NCBI GenBank assembly: GCA_016928935.1
Contig: JAFGJU010000118.1
Coordinates: 1 to 11,842, forward strand
Reading direction: 5' to 3'
DNA length: 11,842 nucleotides
Source of the DNA: Candidatus Eiseniibacteriota bacterium
Lineage (GTDB): Bacteria; Eisenbacteria; RBG-16-71-46; JAFGJU01
The notes beneath the pieces were generated by a model, which was not told the origin of the DNA, made no database searches, and saw only the letters and a list, made by a program, of their open reading frames with translations. Below are positions 1-7,580 of this stretch, piece after piece. Position 1 is the first letter of the stretch; the number at the start of each line of letters is the position of its first letter. The position numbers were made by a program, and so were the translations under genes.

Positions 1-293
1 CCGGTAATTGCTACACTGGCGAAGCCTGTCGCCTCATGGCCGGGTCGAGCCGTGTAACCGAGGACCGCCGGATGAGAGCAGCCTTTCGCGTCAGTACCAC
101 GCTCTTGTCTTGCCCGCTCGTTGCTCTCCCAGGTCTCGCGCACTCCTGCGCCCGCTCGCGGCAAGCCATTGCCGACACCCTCGTCTCGCAGGTGAGGGCG
201 TTCAGAGATAAGGAAATGCTCGGAGCTCGGACAGTGCCGCCCGGAACTGTTATCACTTGTTCGGTCCCCGACTGCGGGAGGCGGCCCAAGCGC
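1..293. other. Left-edge stretch with no supported gene
   Basis: No reading frame here resembles a known protein or has a convincing ribosome binding site. One + frame is open from the edge to a TAA at about position 57; it could be the last 18 codons of a gene lying mostly outside the window, but nothing supports that. A second + frame stays open to 344 and overlaps the next gene, but its composition is cysteine- and arginine-rich and unlike a folded protein. No convincing promoter was seen. A short CCCTC/GAGGG inverted repeat near 177-197 is too weak to call. Confidence 0.5.
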
Positions 294-298
294 GGAGG
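294..298 (+). promoter_or_regulatory. Ribosome binding site that sets a TTG start
   Basis: GGAGG lies six bases before TTG at 305. The earlier in-frame TTG at 257 has no such site, and the first in-frame ATG is far inside the conserved part of the protein. The site therefore favours TTG 305 as the start of the acetyltransferase. Confidence 0.65.
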
Positions 299-304
299 TG
301 CTTC

Positions 305-1351
305 TTGCAGGAAAAGAACCCTGATGTTTCAGGACTTTCGTTAGTCTCAGCCCACTCTCTGGAAGAGAGACTGTTGCTCGACTTCTACGACAGGATGTAC
401 GGCGAACGAGGTCGTGCTCTTGCGCGCGTCTGGAAGTGGCTAAGTCGGCCCGGATTTCGCGATGAGGCCGGGCCCATAGTCGCCTTGCACGACGGTCGGA
501 TCGTGGCGCACCTCGCCCTTGTGCCCACCCGTGTTTCATTTGACGGACAACTTCAAGGCGTGATCCGCGGCTGTGACCTTGCCGTATTACCGGAAATGCG
601 AGGAAAGGGCCTCGCTATTCTCCTGCTTAGGAAGCGGATGGAGATCTCGACCTTGCACATAGGTTGGCCGAACGAGAAAGCAGTAGGCATATACTGGAAA
701 ACACACTGGAATGAATCGCGGGATTCATATCTGCATTTCTTTCTCTTGAGGCCGTTCGACCATCCGAGATTCATCGGTTCCGTCTCCCCGGCGCTGCGCG
801 GGACACTCAATGCCGCGAGCCGACAACTCCTGGGATTGCCCTATCACCGGTACGCTTCTTCCGTCAAGGGACTGAGCCCTGTGAGCCCAACACCCGCATC
901 CTTGGCAGGGTTGGTGACCAATACTGCCGTCCCGAGCGGAGTTCTGCAGTCGGTTCACGACGAAGAATACCTCAGATGGCGGTTGATAGAATCGCCGGAA
1001 GCCCCCAGGTATAAGATCTTCAACGTTGGGGACTTTGCGATGGCGGTGAAGCTGTGCGAGAAGCGTGGTCACAAATACATCGACCTCCTGTGCGTGCCTT
1101 CCGGCTGCAGCGTGCGCGACATAAGGCTCCTTGTTTCGACTCTCGCGATCTGGGGCATGAGAGAAGGCTACTCGTACCTTCGCTACTACACTAACAGCAG
1201 AAGCGTCACGAGGTACTTGCGCTGGTCCTTGTGGGGTGTGGTAAAGCGCACCAATTTCGTGTTCTACTCTTCTGACCGGAGCCTCGTGGAAAGAGTGCAG
1301 AAGTCGCAATGGCATCTGGAGCTCATAGAAGGTGACTTCGAGGAGTTCTGA
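305..1351 (+). CDS. Two-domain GNAT-family acyltransferase
   Basis: Predicted 348-residue soluble protein. The first half is a GNAT domain with the acyl-CoA pyrophosphate-binding signature near residues 98-104 (MRGKGLA, the family R/Q-x-x-G-x-G/A loop) at the start of a helix. The second half (about 200-348) begins with an EEYLRWRL segment typical of long GNAT proteins found in surface-polysaccharide loci, followed by a second GNAT-like fold. GNAT enzymes move an acyl group from acyl-CoA to an amine; the substrate cannot be read from the sequence. The stop lies two bases before the start of a polysaccharide deacetylase, so the two genes are almost certainly co-transcribed, which suggests an amino-sugar or glycan precursor as substrate (inference). 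Start chosen at TTG because of GGAGG six bases upstream. The codons look less GC-biased than in genes to the right, which would fit a transferred glycan locus. Confidence 0.75.
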   Translation: MQEKNPDVSGLSLVSAHSLEERLLLDFYDRMYGERGRALARVWKWLSRPGFRDEAGPIVALHDGRIVAHLALVPTRVSFDGQLQGVIRGCDLAVLPEMRGKGLAILLLRKRMEISTLHIGWPNEKAVGIYWKTHWNESRDSYLHFFLLRPFDHPRFIGSVSPALRGTLNAASRQLLGLPYHRYASSVKGLSPVSPTPASLAGLVTNTAVPSGVLQSVHDEEYLRWRLIESPEAPRYKIFNVGDFAMAVKLCEKRGHKYIDLLCVPSGCSVRDIRLLVSTLAIWGMREGYSYLRYYTNSRSVTRYLRWSLWGVVKRTNFVFYSSDRSLVERVQKSQWHLELIEGDFEEF

Positions 1352-1353
1352 AC

Positions 1354-2361
1354 GTGCATCCTCTGAGTCCATTCACATCGGCCAACTTGATACTCCTTTT
1401 CCACTCAGTGCGTTCGAAGGCCTGGTTTGCCGACACTCTTCGCCGCGTCGGACAGTTCTACCGCTTCGTATCTGTCGAGGACGTCGAGTCGTACTACTAC
1501 GGCGACAGGACCTTAACCGGCTCGTGTCACGTCACCTTTGACGACGGCGAGCGCACTGTGTACGAGAACGCGCTGCCGGTGCTCAGGGACATGAAAATCC
1601 CCGCAACAGTGTTTGTCTCACCCGGGGTGGTGACTGAAGGGAGGAATTACTGGTTTCAGGAACTAAGGATAGTAAGGGCCGCCGTAGGAGATGCAAGAGT
1701 AAAGGAGGCCATATGTGACTCGATAGGCTGCACTCTCGCCAGCCTTCAGAAGTACAGTGTTCTTTCATTACTCAAGTGCATGAACCTTGCCGCCATAACA
1801 AGCACCATCGGCTCTCTTAAGGCACGGCATGCGATTAGGATAGAGGAGAGGTTCAACGTCAGCGTGGCCGAACTGCGCGAGATGATTGACTCGGGAGCAA
1901 TCGCGGTCGGCGGCCACACGATTAACCACCCCATATTGAGTAACGAGAGCGACGAAACCGCGGAGCGGGAAATACGCGAATCTCTCGAGGGACTCTCCGG
2001 AATCACCGGTTCGCAGGTGAAGTACTTCTCCCCTCCCAATGGTTCGAAGCTGGACTATGGAGACAGAGAGACGGCTATTCTCGAACGCAACGGCGTGAAG
2101 CTCACCTTTACGTATAGCTTGGGTTTCTTCGGCAGGAAGAGCAACCCAATGTCCCTGCCCCGGGCAGCGTTTTCGATGTCAAGAAGCGACCAGAACCGGG
2201 CGATAGTGCCGAAGATCCTGCTCGTGCCGGTCTGGGGGGGAATCCGATATCTTGTGCGACTTGGTCGCACCGAGGAACGGGAAAGGTTGGAAGTCAGGAA
2301 ACATCTCCTGCCGGCCAGAGACGGCGTCTTGCAGTGCGGGGAGACCAGGACGGGCCCGTGA
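1354..2361 (+). CDS. Polysaccharide deacetylase (NodB-homology domain)
   Basis: 335 residues, GTG start with AGGAG eight bases upstream inside the end of the preceding gene. The NodB fold is recognised from motif 1 TFDDG (61-65, catalytic and metal-binding aspartates) and motif 2 GGHTINHP (186-193, the two metal-binding histidines). Motif 3 appears as SPPNG (226-230); the arginine often found just before the proline is not present. Family members remove N- or O-acetyl groups from polysaccharides such as chitin oligomers, peptidoglycan or poly-N-acetylglucosamine using a divalent metal. No signal peptide is visible, so it may act in the cytoplasm or on a membrane-linked intermediate. Residues 110-170 form an insert between motifs 1 and 2. 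It is coupled to the upstream acetyltransferase, so one enzyme may add and the other remove acyl groups on related sugars (inference). The gene ends eight bases from the convergent transporter gene, with no clear terminator between them. Confidence 0.85.
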   Translation: MHPLSPFTSANLILLFHSVRSKAWFADTLRRVGQFYRFVSVEDVESYYYGDRTLTGSCHVTFDDGERTVYENALPVLRDMKIPATVFVSPGVVTEGRNYWFQELRIVRAAVGDARVKEAICDSIGCTLASLQKYSVLSLLKCMNLAAITSTIGSLKARHAIRIEERFNVSVAELREMIDSGAIAVGGHTINHPILSNESDETAEREIRESLEGLSGITGSQVKYFSPPNGSKLDYGDRETAILERNGVKLTFTYSLGFFGRKSNPMSLPRAAFSMSRSDQNRAIVPKILLVPVWGGIRYLVRLGRTEERERLEVRKHLLPARDGVLQCGETRTGP

Positions 2362-2369
2362 ATGCCCGG

Positions 2370-3245
2370 TCAGCCCAACGTCACCATCACAATGCCGGCC
2401 ACCGCCAGCGTGACTGCGACGACCTTCCGGGCGGTAAACGACTCCTTCAGGAATATCGAGGCCAGGATGAGGATGTAGATCGAGCTCGTCTGGTTCAGGA
2501 TGGCCGCCGGACCGGCGTTTGTGTACTTCATGCCGCCGATCCAGAATATGAGGGCCAGGTAAGAACCCAGAAATGTGGCGGGCACCGAGTGCTTCCACAC
2601 CCGCGACGGCCGAAAACTCGAGAACGTGGCGCGCCGGCCCGGCGCGACCAGCGCGGCAGGCACCAGCACTACCAGTGCCCCGAGCTGACGCACCGTGGTG
2701 GCCCACAGAATGGGAGAATAATCCAACACCGGCTTTGCTATGACTATGCCCAGACCCACCGTGGCCATAGACAGCACGCCGTAAATGGTCCCGACCAGGA
2801 TCTGCCGCCTAGTCACCCCCTCGGGCGGCTCGTGACGGGCGGCTATCAGGACCCCGCCTATGACAAGCACCATACCTGCGGACTGCCACGCCCCCAGCCT
2901 CTCACCCAACAGAAAGAACGCGAACAGGACCACGCCCGGCGCGTACAGACAGTCTATGATGGCGGCTATGCCCGCGCCCACTCGGTTCAGCGCCATCAGG
3001 AACAGAGTGTCGGAGACGGCTATGGCGATGACGCCGCTCGCGAACAGAATGAGGTAGTCGCTCATCGGCGCGGGCCTCAGCACCTCCTGTCCGGCGACCA
3101 CCATCGTCACCAGCAGCGCGGCCGCCGACAGCACGACCTTGAACACATTGAGCGCCAGCGGCGGGACGGACTCGCCCGACCTCTTCAACAGGATTACCGC
3201 CGAGGCCCACATTACAGCGGTCAGAAGAGCGTACACTTCACCCAT
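2370..3245 (-). CDS. EamA/DMT-family transporter, ten membrane helices
   Basis: 291-residue, strongly hydrophobic protein with the two-fold EamA repeat. Five helices lie before about residue 140 and five after it. The first repeat ends in a typical LGERLG segment followed by a helix with GMVLVIGGVLI. The second repeat ends in FLKESFTARKVV followed by a last helix ending VTLG. These are hallmarks of drug/metabolite transporter proteins in the inner membrane that export amino acids, nucleotide-related compounds or other metabolites. The substrate cannot be assigned. The ATG has no good Shine-Dalgarno sequence (a GGGAGAG is 15 bases away), and a -10-like TAGAAT lies just upstream, so translation could be leaderless. 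It is transcribed alone on this strand, convergent with the deacetylase and divergent from the radical SAM gene. Confidence 0.88.
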   Translation of the reverse strand: MGEVYALLTAVMWASAVILLKRSGESVPPLALNVFKVVLSAAALLVTMVVAGQEVLRPAPMSDYLILFASGVIAIAVSDTLFLMALNRVGAGIAAIIDCLYAPGVVLFAFFLLGERLGAWQSAGMVLVIGGVLIAARHEPPEGVTRRQILVGTIYGVLSMATVGLGIVIAKPVLDYSPILWATTVRQLGALVVLVPAALVAPGRRATFSSFRPSRVWKHSVPATFLGSYLALIFWIGGMKYTNAGPAAILNQTSSIYILILASIFLKESFTARKVVAVTLAVAGIVMVTLG

Positions 3246-3253
3246 AGCTTACA

Positions 3254-3282
3254 ATTCTAGCTCTCCCGTCCTGGAAAGTGAA
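3254..3282 (-). promoter_or_regulatory. Possible promoter of the EamA transporter gene
   Basis: On the - strand TTCACT (3277-3282) is followed after 17 bases by TAGAAT (3254-3259). Transcription from it would begin only a few bases before the ATG at 3245. That agrees with the lack of a well-placed ribosome binding site and suggests a leaderless or nearly leaderless message. Both hexamers are partial matches. Confidence 0.4.
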
Positions 3283-3392
3283 TCGGGGATTGGGCGCCCT
3301 CGGGCGAACGCACACCGGGGCGTACCGGGCGCCGGAACGTTTCCGCCCGCAAGTTCACGCGGCCACCCCGGACGCCGTGTCGTAAACTCTTC

Positions 3393-3421
3393 TTGACATT
3401 GGAACGAATAGGGATTCTACT
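3393..3421 (+). promoter_or_regulatory. Possible sigma-70 promoter of the radical SAM gene
   Basis: A perfect TTGACA (3393-3398) is followed after 17 bases by TCTACT (3416-3421), a four-of-six match to TATAAT that lacks the important second-position A. Transcription would start near 3428, giving a leader of about 40 bases before ATG 3467. Confidence 0.45.
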
Positions 3422-3456
3422 GCAGATGACGATAAAGGCATGTTCCATCTATATGC

Positions 3457-3461
3457 AGGAG
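3457..3461 (+). promoter_or_regulatory. Ribosome binding site that sets the radical SAM start
   Basis: AGGAG lies five bases before ATG 3467. The in-frame ATG at 3440 has no comparable site, and the protein beginning at 3467 opens with the MKLTLISP strand typical of B12-binding radical SAM proteins. Confidence 0.75.
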
Positions 3462-3466
3462 TTCGA

Positions 3467-4978
3467 ATGAAACTGACGCTCATCTCTCCAGTGTTCAACC
3501 GAAACTTTGGCCTCACTACCCAGAAGATCTTCGCCTTCCCGCCGCTCAACCTCCCGATTGTCGCGTCCCTGACGCCTCCGAACGTGGACGTAGAGCTCGT
3601 AGACGAAAACGTGGAGCACTGGGACTACGACAAGAAGATGGCGGACCTCGTCGGAATCACCGCGATGACCGCCCAGGCGCCACGCGCCTACGAGATCGCA
3701 GCGGAAATGAGGAAGCGCGGGGCGAAGGTGGTGCTCGGAGGCATCCATCCCACAACCCTGCCGGAAGAGGCCGCCCTCCACGCCGACGCCGTGGTGGTGG
3801 GAGAGGCCGAGGCCCTCTGGCCGCAGGTGTTCGAGGATTTCAGCAAGAACCGGCTCCAGAAAATCTACAGCCACACCACCAGGCCGTCTCTCAAAAACCT
3901 CCCGATACCGAGGAGAGAGCTGTTTGACAGAAAGGGTTATCTGTTCGAGAACACGATTCAGATGTTCAGGGGGTGCAAGTTCAGCTGCAGTTTCTGTTCC
4001 GTGTGGCGTTTCTTCGGCCACAGCTACAGGATGAGGCCGCTCGATGAGGTAATCACAGAAATTGAACTCCTGAAGAGCAGGTCGAGGGGTGTATGTTTGC
4101 TTGGCTTCCTGGACGACAACATTGTCGGCGAGGAACAGTACTCCGCGGAGCTGTTCCGCAGACTGGTCCCGTTGAAAGTGCTGTGGGTCGGCCAGGCCAC
4201 CCTGGATGTCGTGGACATGCCGGGCATGCTGCCTCTCATGCAGAAGAGCGGATGCCGCGCCCTGTTCATCGGGTTGGAGTCTTCGAACCCGTCTGCGCTC
4301 AAGGAGGCAAGGAAGAAGTGGCTCCGGCCCGACGAGTTCCAGACCAAGGTTAAGATGCTCCATGACCACGGCATAATGGTCGAGGGAGCGTTCATAGTGG
4401 GATTCGATTCCGACGAGGAGACCGTCTTCGAGGAGACCGTTGAGTTTGCCGACAGAATCGGCGTCGACGCCGCGCAATTCAGTATACTTACGCCTTTCCC
4501 CGGCACCGACCACTATATGAGGCTCGAGCGCGAGGGCAGGATTTTCGACCACGACTGGAGCAGGTACGGCGTGGACGAGGTCGTGTTTCAGCCCAAAAGG
4601 ATGTCACCCGAGAAGCTCCAGGAGGGCTACCATTGGGCGTGGAGGGAATTCTACTCCAGAAGGAAGATAGCAAAGCGCGTCCTGCGGGCCTACAAGAACT
4701 GGAAGAGCATGATTCCACTTCTCATCTTCCAGACCCAGTACAGGACGCTCATGCGTCACCGCGAGGCCATAAGGAAGCAACTTTCGGCCCCGATAATCGC
4801 GCCCGTCTCCGGAGTCGCGCCGGAGGCCGGAGTCTGGGCGTCGGCCTCATCGGCGGAGGGTCGCGGCCGCATGCCGCAGCGGGACGCGTCCGCGGAGTCT
4901 ACAGGAACACCTCTGCGGCGGCCGTGTTTTTCCCCAGTTTCTTCACCGCGGCGTCGAAGTCCTTCATCTGAGCCGTGA
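3467..4978 (+). CDS. Radical SAM protein with N-terminal B12-binding-like domain
   Basis: 503 residues. Residues 1-125 form a Rossmann-like cobalamin-binding-type domain (MKLTLISP opening, VVLGGIHPT near 88-96, VVGEAE near 110-115). The classical DxHxxG cobalamin ligand motif is not visible. The radical SAM core follows, with the [4Fe-4S] motif CxxxCxxC at C170, C174 and C177, then FLDDNI (214-219), a conserved IGLES strand (268-272) and TPFPGT (342-347). The architecture matches the large BchE/HpnP-like class, which performs radical methylations, cyclisations and related reactions; the substrate is unknown. Residues from about 442 are rich in Pro, Ser, Ala and Arg and look unstructured. The last 26 are read opposite the end of the mvhD gene on the other strand. 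The gene stands alone behind its own promoter and is not co-directional with the redox operon, so a shared role is not implied. Confidence 0.85.
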   Translation: MKLTLISPVFNRNFGLTTQKIFAFPPLNLPIVASLTPPNVDVELVDENVEHWDYDKKMADLVGITAMTAQAPRAYEIAAEMRKRGAKVVLGGIHPTTLPEEAALHADAVVVGEAEALWPQVFEDFSKNRLQKIYSHTTRPSLKNLPIPRRELFDRKGYLFENTIQMFRGCKFSCSFCSVWRFFGHSYRMRPLDEVITEIELLKSRSRGVCLLGFLDDNIVGEEQYSAELFRRLVPLKVLWVGQATLDVVDMPGMLPLMQKSGCRALFIGLESSNPSALKEARKKWLRPDEFQTKVKMLHDHGIMVEGAFIVGFDSDEETVFEETVEFADRIGVDAAQFSILTPFPGTDHYMRLEREGRIFDHDWSRYGVDEVVFQPKRMSPEKLQEGYHWAWREFYSRRKIAKRVLRAYKNWKSMIPLLIFQTQYRTLMRHREAIRKQLSAPIIAPVSGVAPEAGVWASASSAEGRGRMPQRDASAESTGTPLRRPCFSPVSSPRRRSPSSEP

Positions 4979-5324
4979 ACTTGGGGCCTTCGGAGGCCGA
5001 GATCCACGCCAAGCGAAGGCGCTTGGGCTCAAGCCCAAGGACGGAGAACACCGTCTGCACCACTCCGAACCGCCTGCGGGCCCTCAGGTTGCCCTCAATG
5101 TAGTGGCAATCTCCGGGATGGCACCCGCCGACGAAAACACCGTCCGCGCCCTTCAGGAAGGCCCTCACCAAGAAGAGTGGGTCCACCCGTCCGCTGCACA
5201 TGACCCGTATGGGAACGAGATTCGCCGGATAACGGGACCGGCCCACTCCTGCGAGGTCGGCCGCCTGATAAGTGCACCAGCGACAGAGAAATCCGACCAG
5301 CTTCGGCTCAAACGCGGCGTCCAT
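4899..5324 (-). CDS. mvhD: MvhD-type [2Fe-2S] subunit, canonical copy
   Basis: 141 residues, the normal size for the hydrogenase iron-sulfur (delta) subunit. The cluster cysteines are C14, C17, C43, C68 and C73, within FLCRWC, MCSGRVD and GCHPGDCHY, and the family segment WISASEG is present (107-113). In methanogen Mvh-Hdr complexes MvhD carries electrons from the hydrogenase to HdrA; in other complexes it links formate dehydrogenase or FrhB-like modules to HdrA. Here it is the last gene of the operon, after two FrhB-like genes and with no hydrogenase. ATG 5324 is preferred over GTG 5339 because AAGGG sits just upstream and because the N-terminus then aligns without gaps to the second MvhD in the operon. 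Its 3' end overlaps the opposing radical SAM gene by 80 bases. No T-rich terminator was seen downstream. Confidence 0.9.
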   Translation of the reverse strand: MDAAFEPKLVGFLCRWCTYQAADLAGVGRSRYPANLVPIRVMCSGRVDPLFLVRAFLKGADGVFVGGCHPGDCHYIEGNLRARRRFGVVQTVFSVLGLEPKRLRLAWISASEGPKFTAQMKDFDAAVKKLGKNTAAAEVFL

Positions 5325-5338
5325 GTCTTGCCCTTTCA
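5325..5338 (-). promoter_or_regulatory. Stop codon joined to ribosome binding site before mvhD
   Basis: The upstream stop TGA is followed directly by AAGGGCAAGAC and then the mvhD ATG, an 11-base gap. The TGAAAGG core and the spacing are the same as at the hdrA/mvhD junction at 8003-8016. This indicates translational coupling and perhaps common descent of the two cassettes. Confidence 0.6.
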
Positions 5339-6442
5339 CACTGTGAGGTTCTCGAGTTCGTTCAGTTCCGCTTTCACAAACGGAGGCTTCTGCGATTCGT
5401 CTTTCCCAGGAACGTAGTCGAACAGCTTCTGGTTGGCCTCACCCACACTGCTGAACAGCGTGGCCACCGGGATGTTCACCGGGCACACGTCGGAGCACAT
5501 GCCGCATCCGACACACGAGACGCTCATGTGAACCATCCGACCCATCTGGAACAGCAACGTGGCGGGCGGCACCCGGACCCCCTTCCTGCTGTTCAGCTCG
5601 CGAGCGAACCAGGCCGGTTCGTTCTCGTACTTCGCCGAATCAAAATCGCACAGAGTGCAGTAGCATATGGGGCATACCTCGCGGCAGCTGCGGCAGCCCA
5701 CGCATTTTCCGAATATCCCGACCAACCCCTCAATACCGAGGCTCCCGAGGTGAAGCTCTTCACGCTGCCGCTCCCTCTCCGCGTCCCTGGCGGCGGCGAG
5801 CTTCTCAGTTGCTTCCGTCTCGACCGCGCTCTGACCCCAGACACCACCCTGTCCTTCCAGGCAGGCCTGCCCGGCTTCCGAGTTGACAAAGAACGTGCAC
5901 TTCTCGTCGAGGTCGCCGCACCCGACCAACGCAACGGTCAGGTCGGCGTTGTAGGGAATGAAGTGTTTGCAGGCCCGACAGGAGTCCCTCGCATCCGGCT
6001 GGCCCTCCCCGGCCTTGAGCCCGTTCCAATAGCGCGGCACCCGGTCGTCCGGATTACCGTCACTCAGAGTCTCCACTGGATAGACCCCGCCGCAGGTAGA
6101 GCTGATGAGCACGAGTTTGTCCCTTCGACACTGTTCCAGTTTCACCAGTTCCACAAAAGCGCGGAGCTCGCACGGACGCAGCACGACCGCGAGCGGGCGC
6201 GGTCGCCGACTCAACGACACCAGTCGCGACAGCTGCTTGCCTCCGCTCGACGGCATCCAGGGATAGAAAGGTTCCGCTTGCTCTATCTTCTCCGGGTCCC
6301 TGATGAGCGCGTAACCCACGCCTTTGTTGTTGACTCGCGCCAGCGTGAAAACCCCCTCTACCTTTCCTCCTTCGATGAGCGACCTCAATAGCGCCCTCAC
6401 GGCGTCCGACGCTCCGCGATTGACGGTCAAAGTCTTAGGCAT
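5336..6442 (-). CDS. FrhB/FdhB-like iron-sulfur flavoprotein, second copy
   Basis: 368 residues from ATG 6442, which has AAAGGTG six bases upstream and overlaps the end of the previous gene by 8 bases. The N-terminal half resembles the coenzyme F420 hydrogenase/dehydrogenase beta-subunit domain (RPCELRAFVEL near 89-99, then C117 and a CRAC pair at 155-158). A charged helical stretch (about 208-232) leads to two ferredoxin-like clusters: C247, C250, C253, C257 running into PICYCTLC, and C310, C313, C316, C320. FrhB-type proteins bind FAD and move electrons between F420 or another two-electron carrier and Fe-S chains. Whether this protein uses F420, NAD(P)H or something else cannot be decided from sequence. 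It lies beside a canonical mvhD and is probably that protein's direct redox partner (inference). Soluble; no membrane helices or signal peptide. Confidence 0.78.
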   Translation of the reverse strand: MPKTLTVNRGASDAVRALLRSLIEGGKVEGVFTLARVNNKGVGYALIRDPEKIEQAEPFYPWMPSSGGKQLSRLVSLSRRPRPLAVVLRPCELRAFVELVKLEQCRRDKLVLISSTCGGVYPVETLSDGNPDDRVPRYWNGLKAGEGQPDARDSCRACKHFIPYNADLTVALVGCGDLDEKCTFFVNSEAGQACLEGQGGVWGQSAVETEATEKLAAARDAERERQREELHLGSLGIEGLVGIFGKCVGCRSCREVCPICYCTLCDFDSAKYENEPAWFARELNSRKGVRVPPATLLFQMGRMVHMSVSCVGCGMCSDVCPVNIPVATLFSSVGEANQKLFDYVPGKDESQKPPFVKAELNELENLTV

Positions 6443-7580
6443 CTGCAGCACCTTTCCCAGAATAGGTCTTGACGTAGGGTTGCTCAAAGTCGTGCAGCTC
6501 GTCCTGTTCGTATGTCACGAGCGGCAGCGGCTCATACCGGTTCTTGCCGGGGTCGTACTTGAAAAGTTCCTGGGTTCGACGGGCGACGTGACTGAAGATC
6601 TGCCCGACGGGAATGGACATCGGACACGCGTCCTCGCACGTCCCGCACTCCACGCAGGACAGCGACATGTGAGACATGCGCCCCAGGTGGAACAGCAGCG
6701 TGTCCAGAGGGAATCGCAGGCTGCCCTTGCGCTCCGCTCTGGACAGATGGGCCGCCACCTCACCCTCCAGGGCGTCGGAATCGAAGAAGCACTGGCGGCA
6801 GTAGCAGATGGGACAAACCCTCATGCAATTCCGACAGCCGATGCACGTGCTCAGCGTTGCGAGCAGCTTCTCCGTGCCCTCCACACGTTCCTTCAGCTCC
6901 ACCTCGGATTTCCGTCTCTGCTCTTCCCTCTTCTGCCTGACCTCGTCCACCTTCGCCTGCCACGAGTCGAGCTCCTGGTCTGCGGAGATGTTCAAGGCGT
7001 CAGTCACCCTCGACCCCTCAGGGGTCAGCGGCATCACGTAAAGCCGCTCGGCCTGCGCCCCCAGAAGGCCGAGGTGGATGTCTGAAGCCGTCGCGCTGAA
7101 GTGCGTGCATGACCGGCAGACCGGGCGAAGTGACTCGGCGTCCCACTTATCCAGCAGGCGCGAGAACTCGGAATCACCCTTCGTGGGGTCCGACAGATAA
7201 GTCGAGAGCTCGAGGACCCCCGGGCAGTCCATGCTCAAAAGTGTGACGTTGGCCAGGTCCACCTGCTTCAGCTTGCCCAGTTCGACGGCCGCCCTGACTT
7301 CGCAAGGCCTCATGACCGCCGCGATCTTGGCCGGGGCCTTGCCCTTCTTAGTGATACTCGAAAGCGCCCTGGCCCCCTGCACCGGCATCACCGGAGGCAA
7401 AGGGGATGCGCCCGCGACCAGGTCCTCGTTGTCCGTCAGAATCCAGGCGAACGAATCTCCGGCCGGCACTCTGGTCGGGATCATGACCGCGTCAAAGCAC
7501 CCCTTACTCAAAGCCTCCTTCAAGAACGAGGTGATTCCCGCCTGGATGCCGCCTCGGGCGTCTACTTGACCACCTTTCAT
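6435..7580 (-). CDS. FrhB/FdhB-like iron-sulfur flavoprotein, first copy
   Basis: 381 residues, ATG start with GGAG six bases upstream; the ATG overlaps the previous stop as ATGA. It has the same plan as the neighbouring copy: RPCEVRAAVELGKL (91-104), C119, a CRSC pair (155-158), a very charged probable coiled helix (about 207-240), one cluster at C246, C249, C252, C256 running into PICYCRQC, and one at C309, C312, C315, C319 ending CPMSIP. The FAD/F420 domain is assigned from family resemblance of the RPCE region, not from a glycine motif. The two copies are clear paralogs but well diverged, so they may serve different electron carriers. This copy sits directly after the divergent MvhD, as the other sits beside the canonical MvhD, giving a mirror-image order. 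It could instead be described as a formate-dehydrogenase-beta-like protein, but no formate dehydrogenase catalytic gene is nearby. Confidence 0.78.
   Translation of the reverse strand: MKGGQVDARGGIQAGITSFLKEALSKGCFDAVMIPTRVPAGDSFAWILTDNEDLVAGASPLPPVMPVQGARALSSITKKGKAPAKIAAVMRPCEVRAAVELGKLKQVDLANVTLLSMDCPGVLELSTYLSDPTKGDSEFSRLLDKWDAESLRPVCRSCTHFSATASDIHLGLLGAQAERLYVMPLTPEGSRVTDALNISADQELDSWQAKVDEVRQKREEQRRKSEVELKERVEGTEKLLATLSTCIGCRNCMRVCPICYCRQCFFDSDALEGEVAAHLSRAERKGSLRFPLDTLLFHLGRMSHMSLSCVECGTCEDACPMSIPVGQIFSHVARRTQELFKYDPGKNRYEPLPLVTYEQDELHDFEQPYVKTYSGKGAADA

Noticed and set aside
1..57. Possible C-terminal end of an upstream gene
   Set aside because: Only 18 codons inside the window and no motif to support it.
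3..344. Open + frame covering the left-edge stretch
   Set aside because: No recognisable domain, no ribosome site, odd Cys/Arg-rich composition, and it overlaps the well-supported acetyltransferase.
2334..3260. Long + frame opposite the EamA transporter
   Set aside because: Its translation is a Gln/Arg/His-rich shadow; the - strand product is a clear ten-helix transporter.
4415..4440. Eleven-base direct repeat GAGGAGACCGT
   Set aside because: It encodes an EETVF/EETVE repeat usual for this helix in radical SAM proteins; no sign of a mobile or regulatory repeat.
3449..4552. 367-codon - frame opposite the radical SAM gene
   Set aside because: Compositional shadow of a GC-rich gene; the + strand has the CxxxCxxC motif and a ribosome site.
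4807..4825. Six-pair hairpin (CTCCGG...CCGGAG) as a terminator for the redox operon
   Set aside because: No T run on either side and it lies within coding sequence of the radical SAM tail.
5528..6391. 287-codon + frame opposite the second FrhB-like gene
   Set aside because: Shadow frame; the - strand has two ferredoxin motifs in register.
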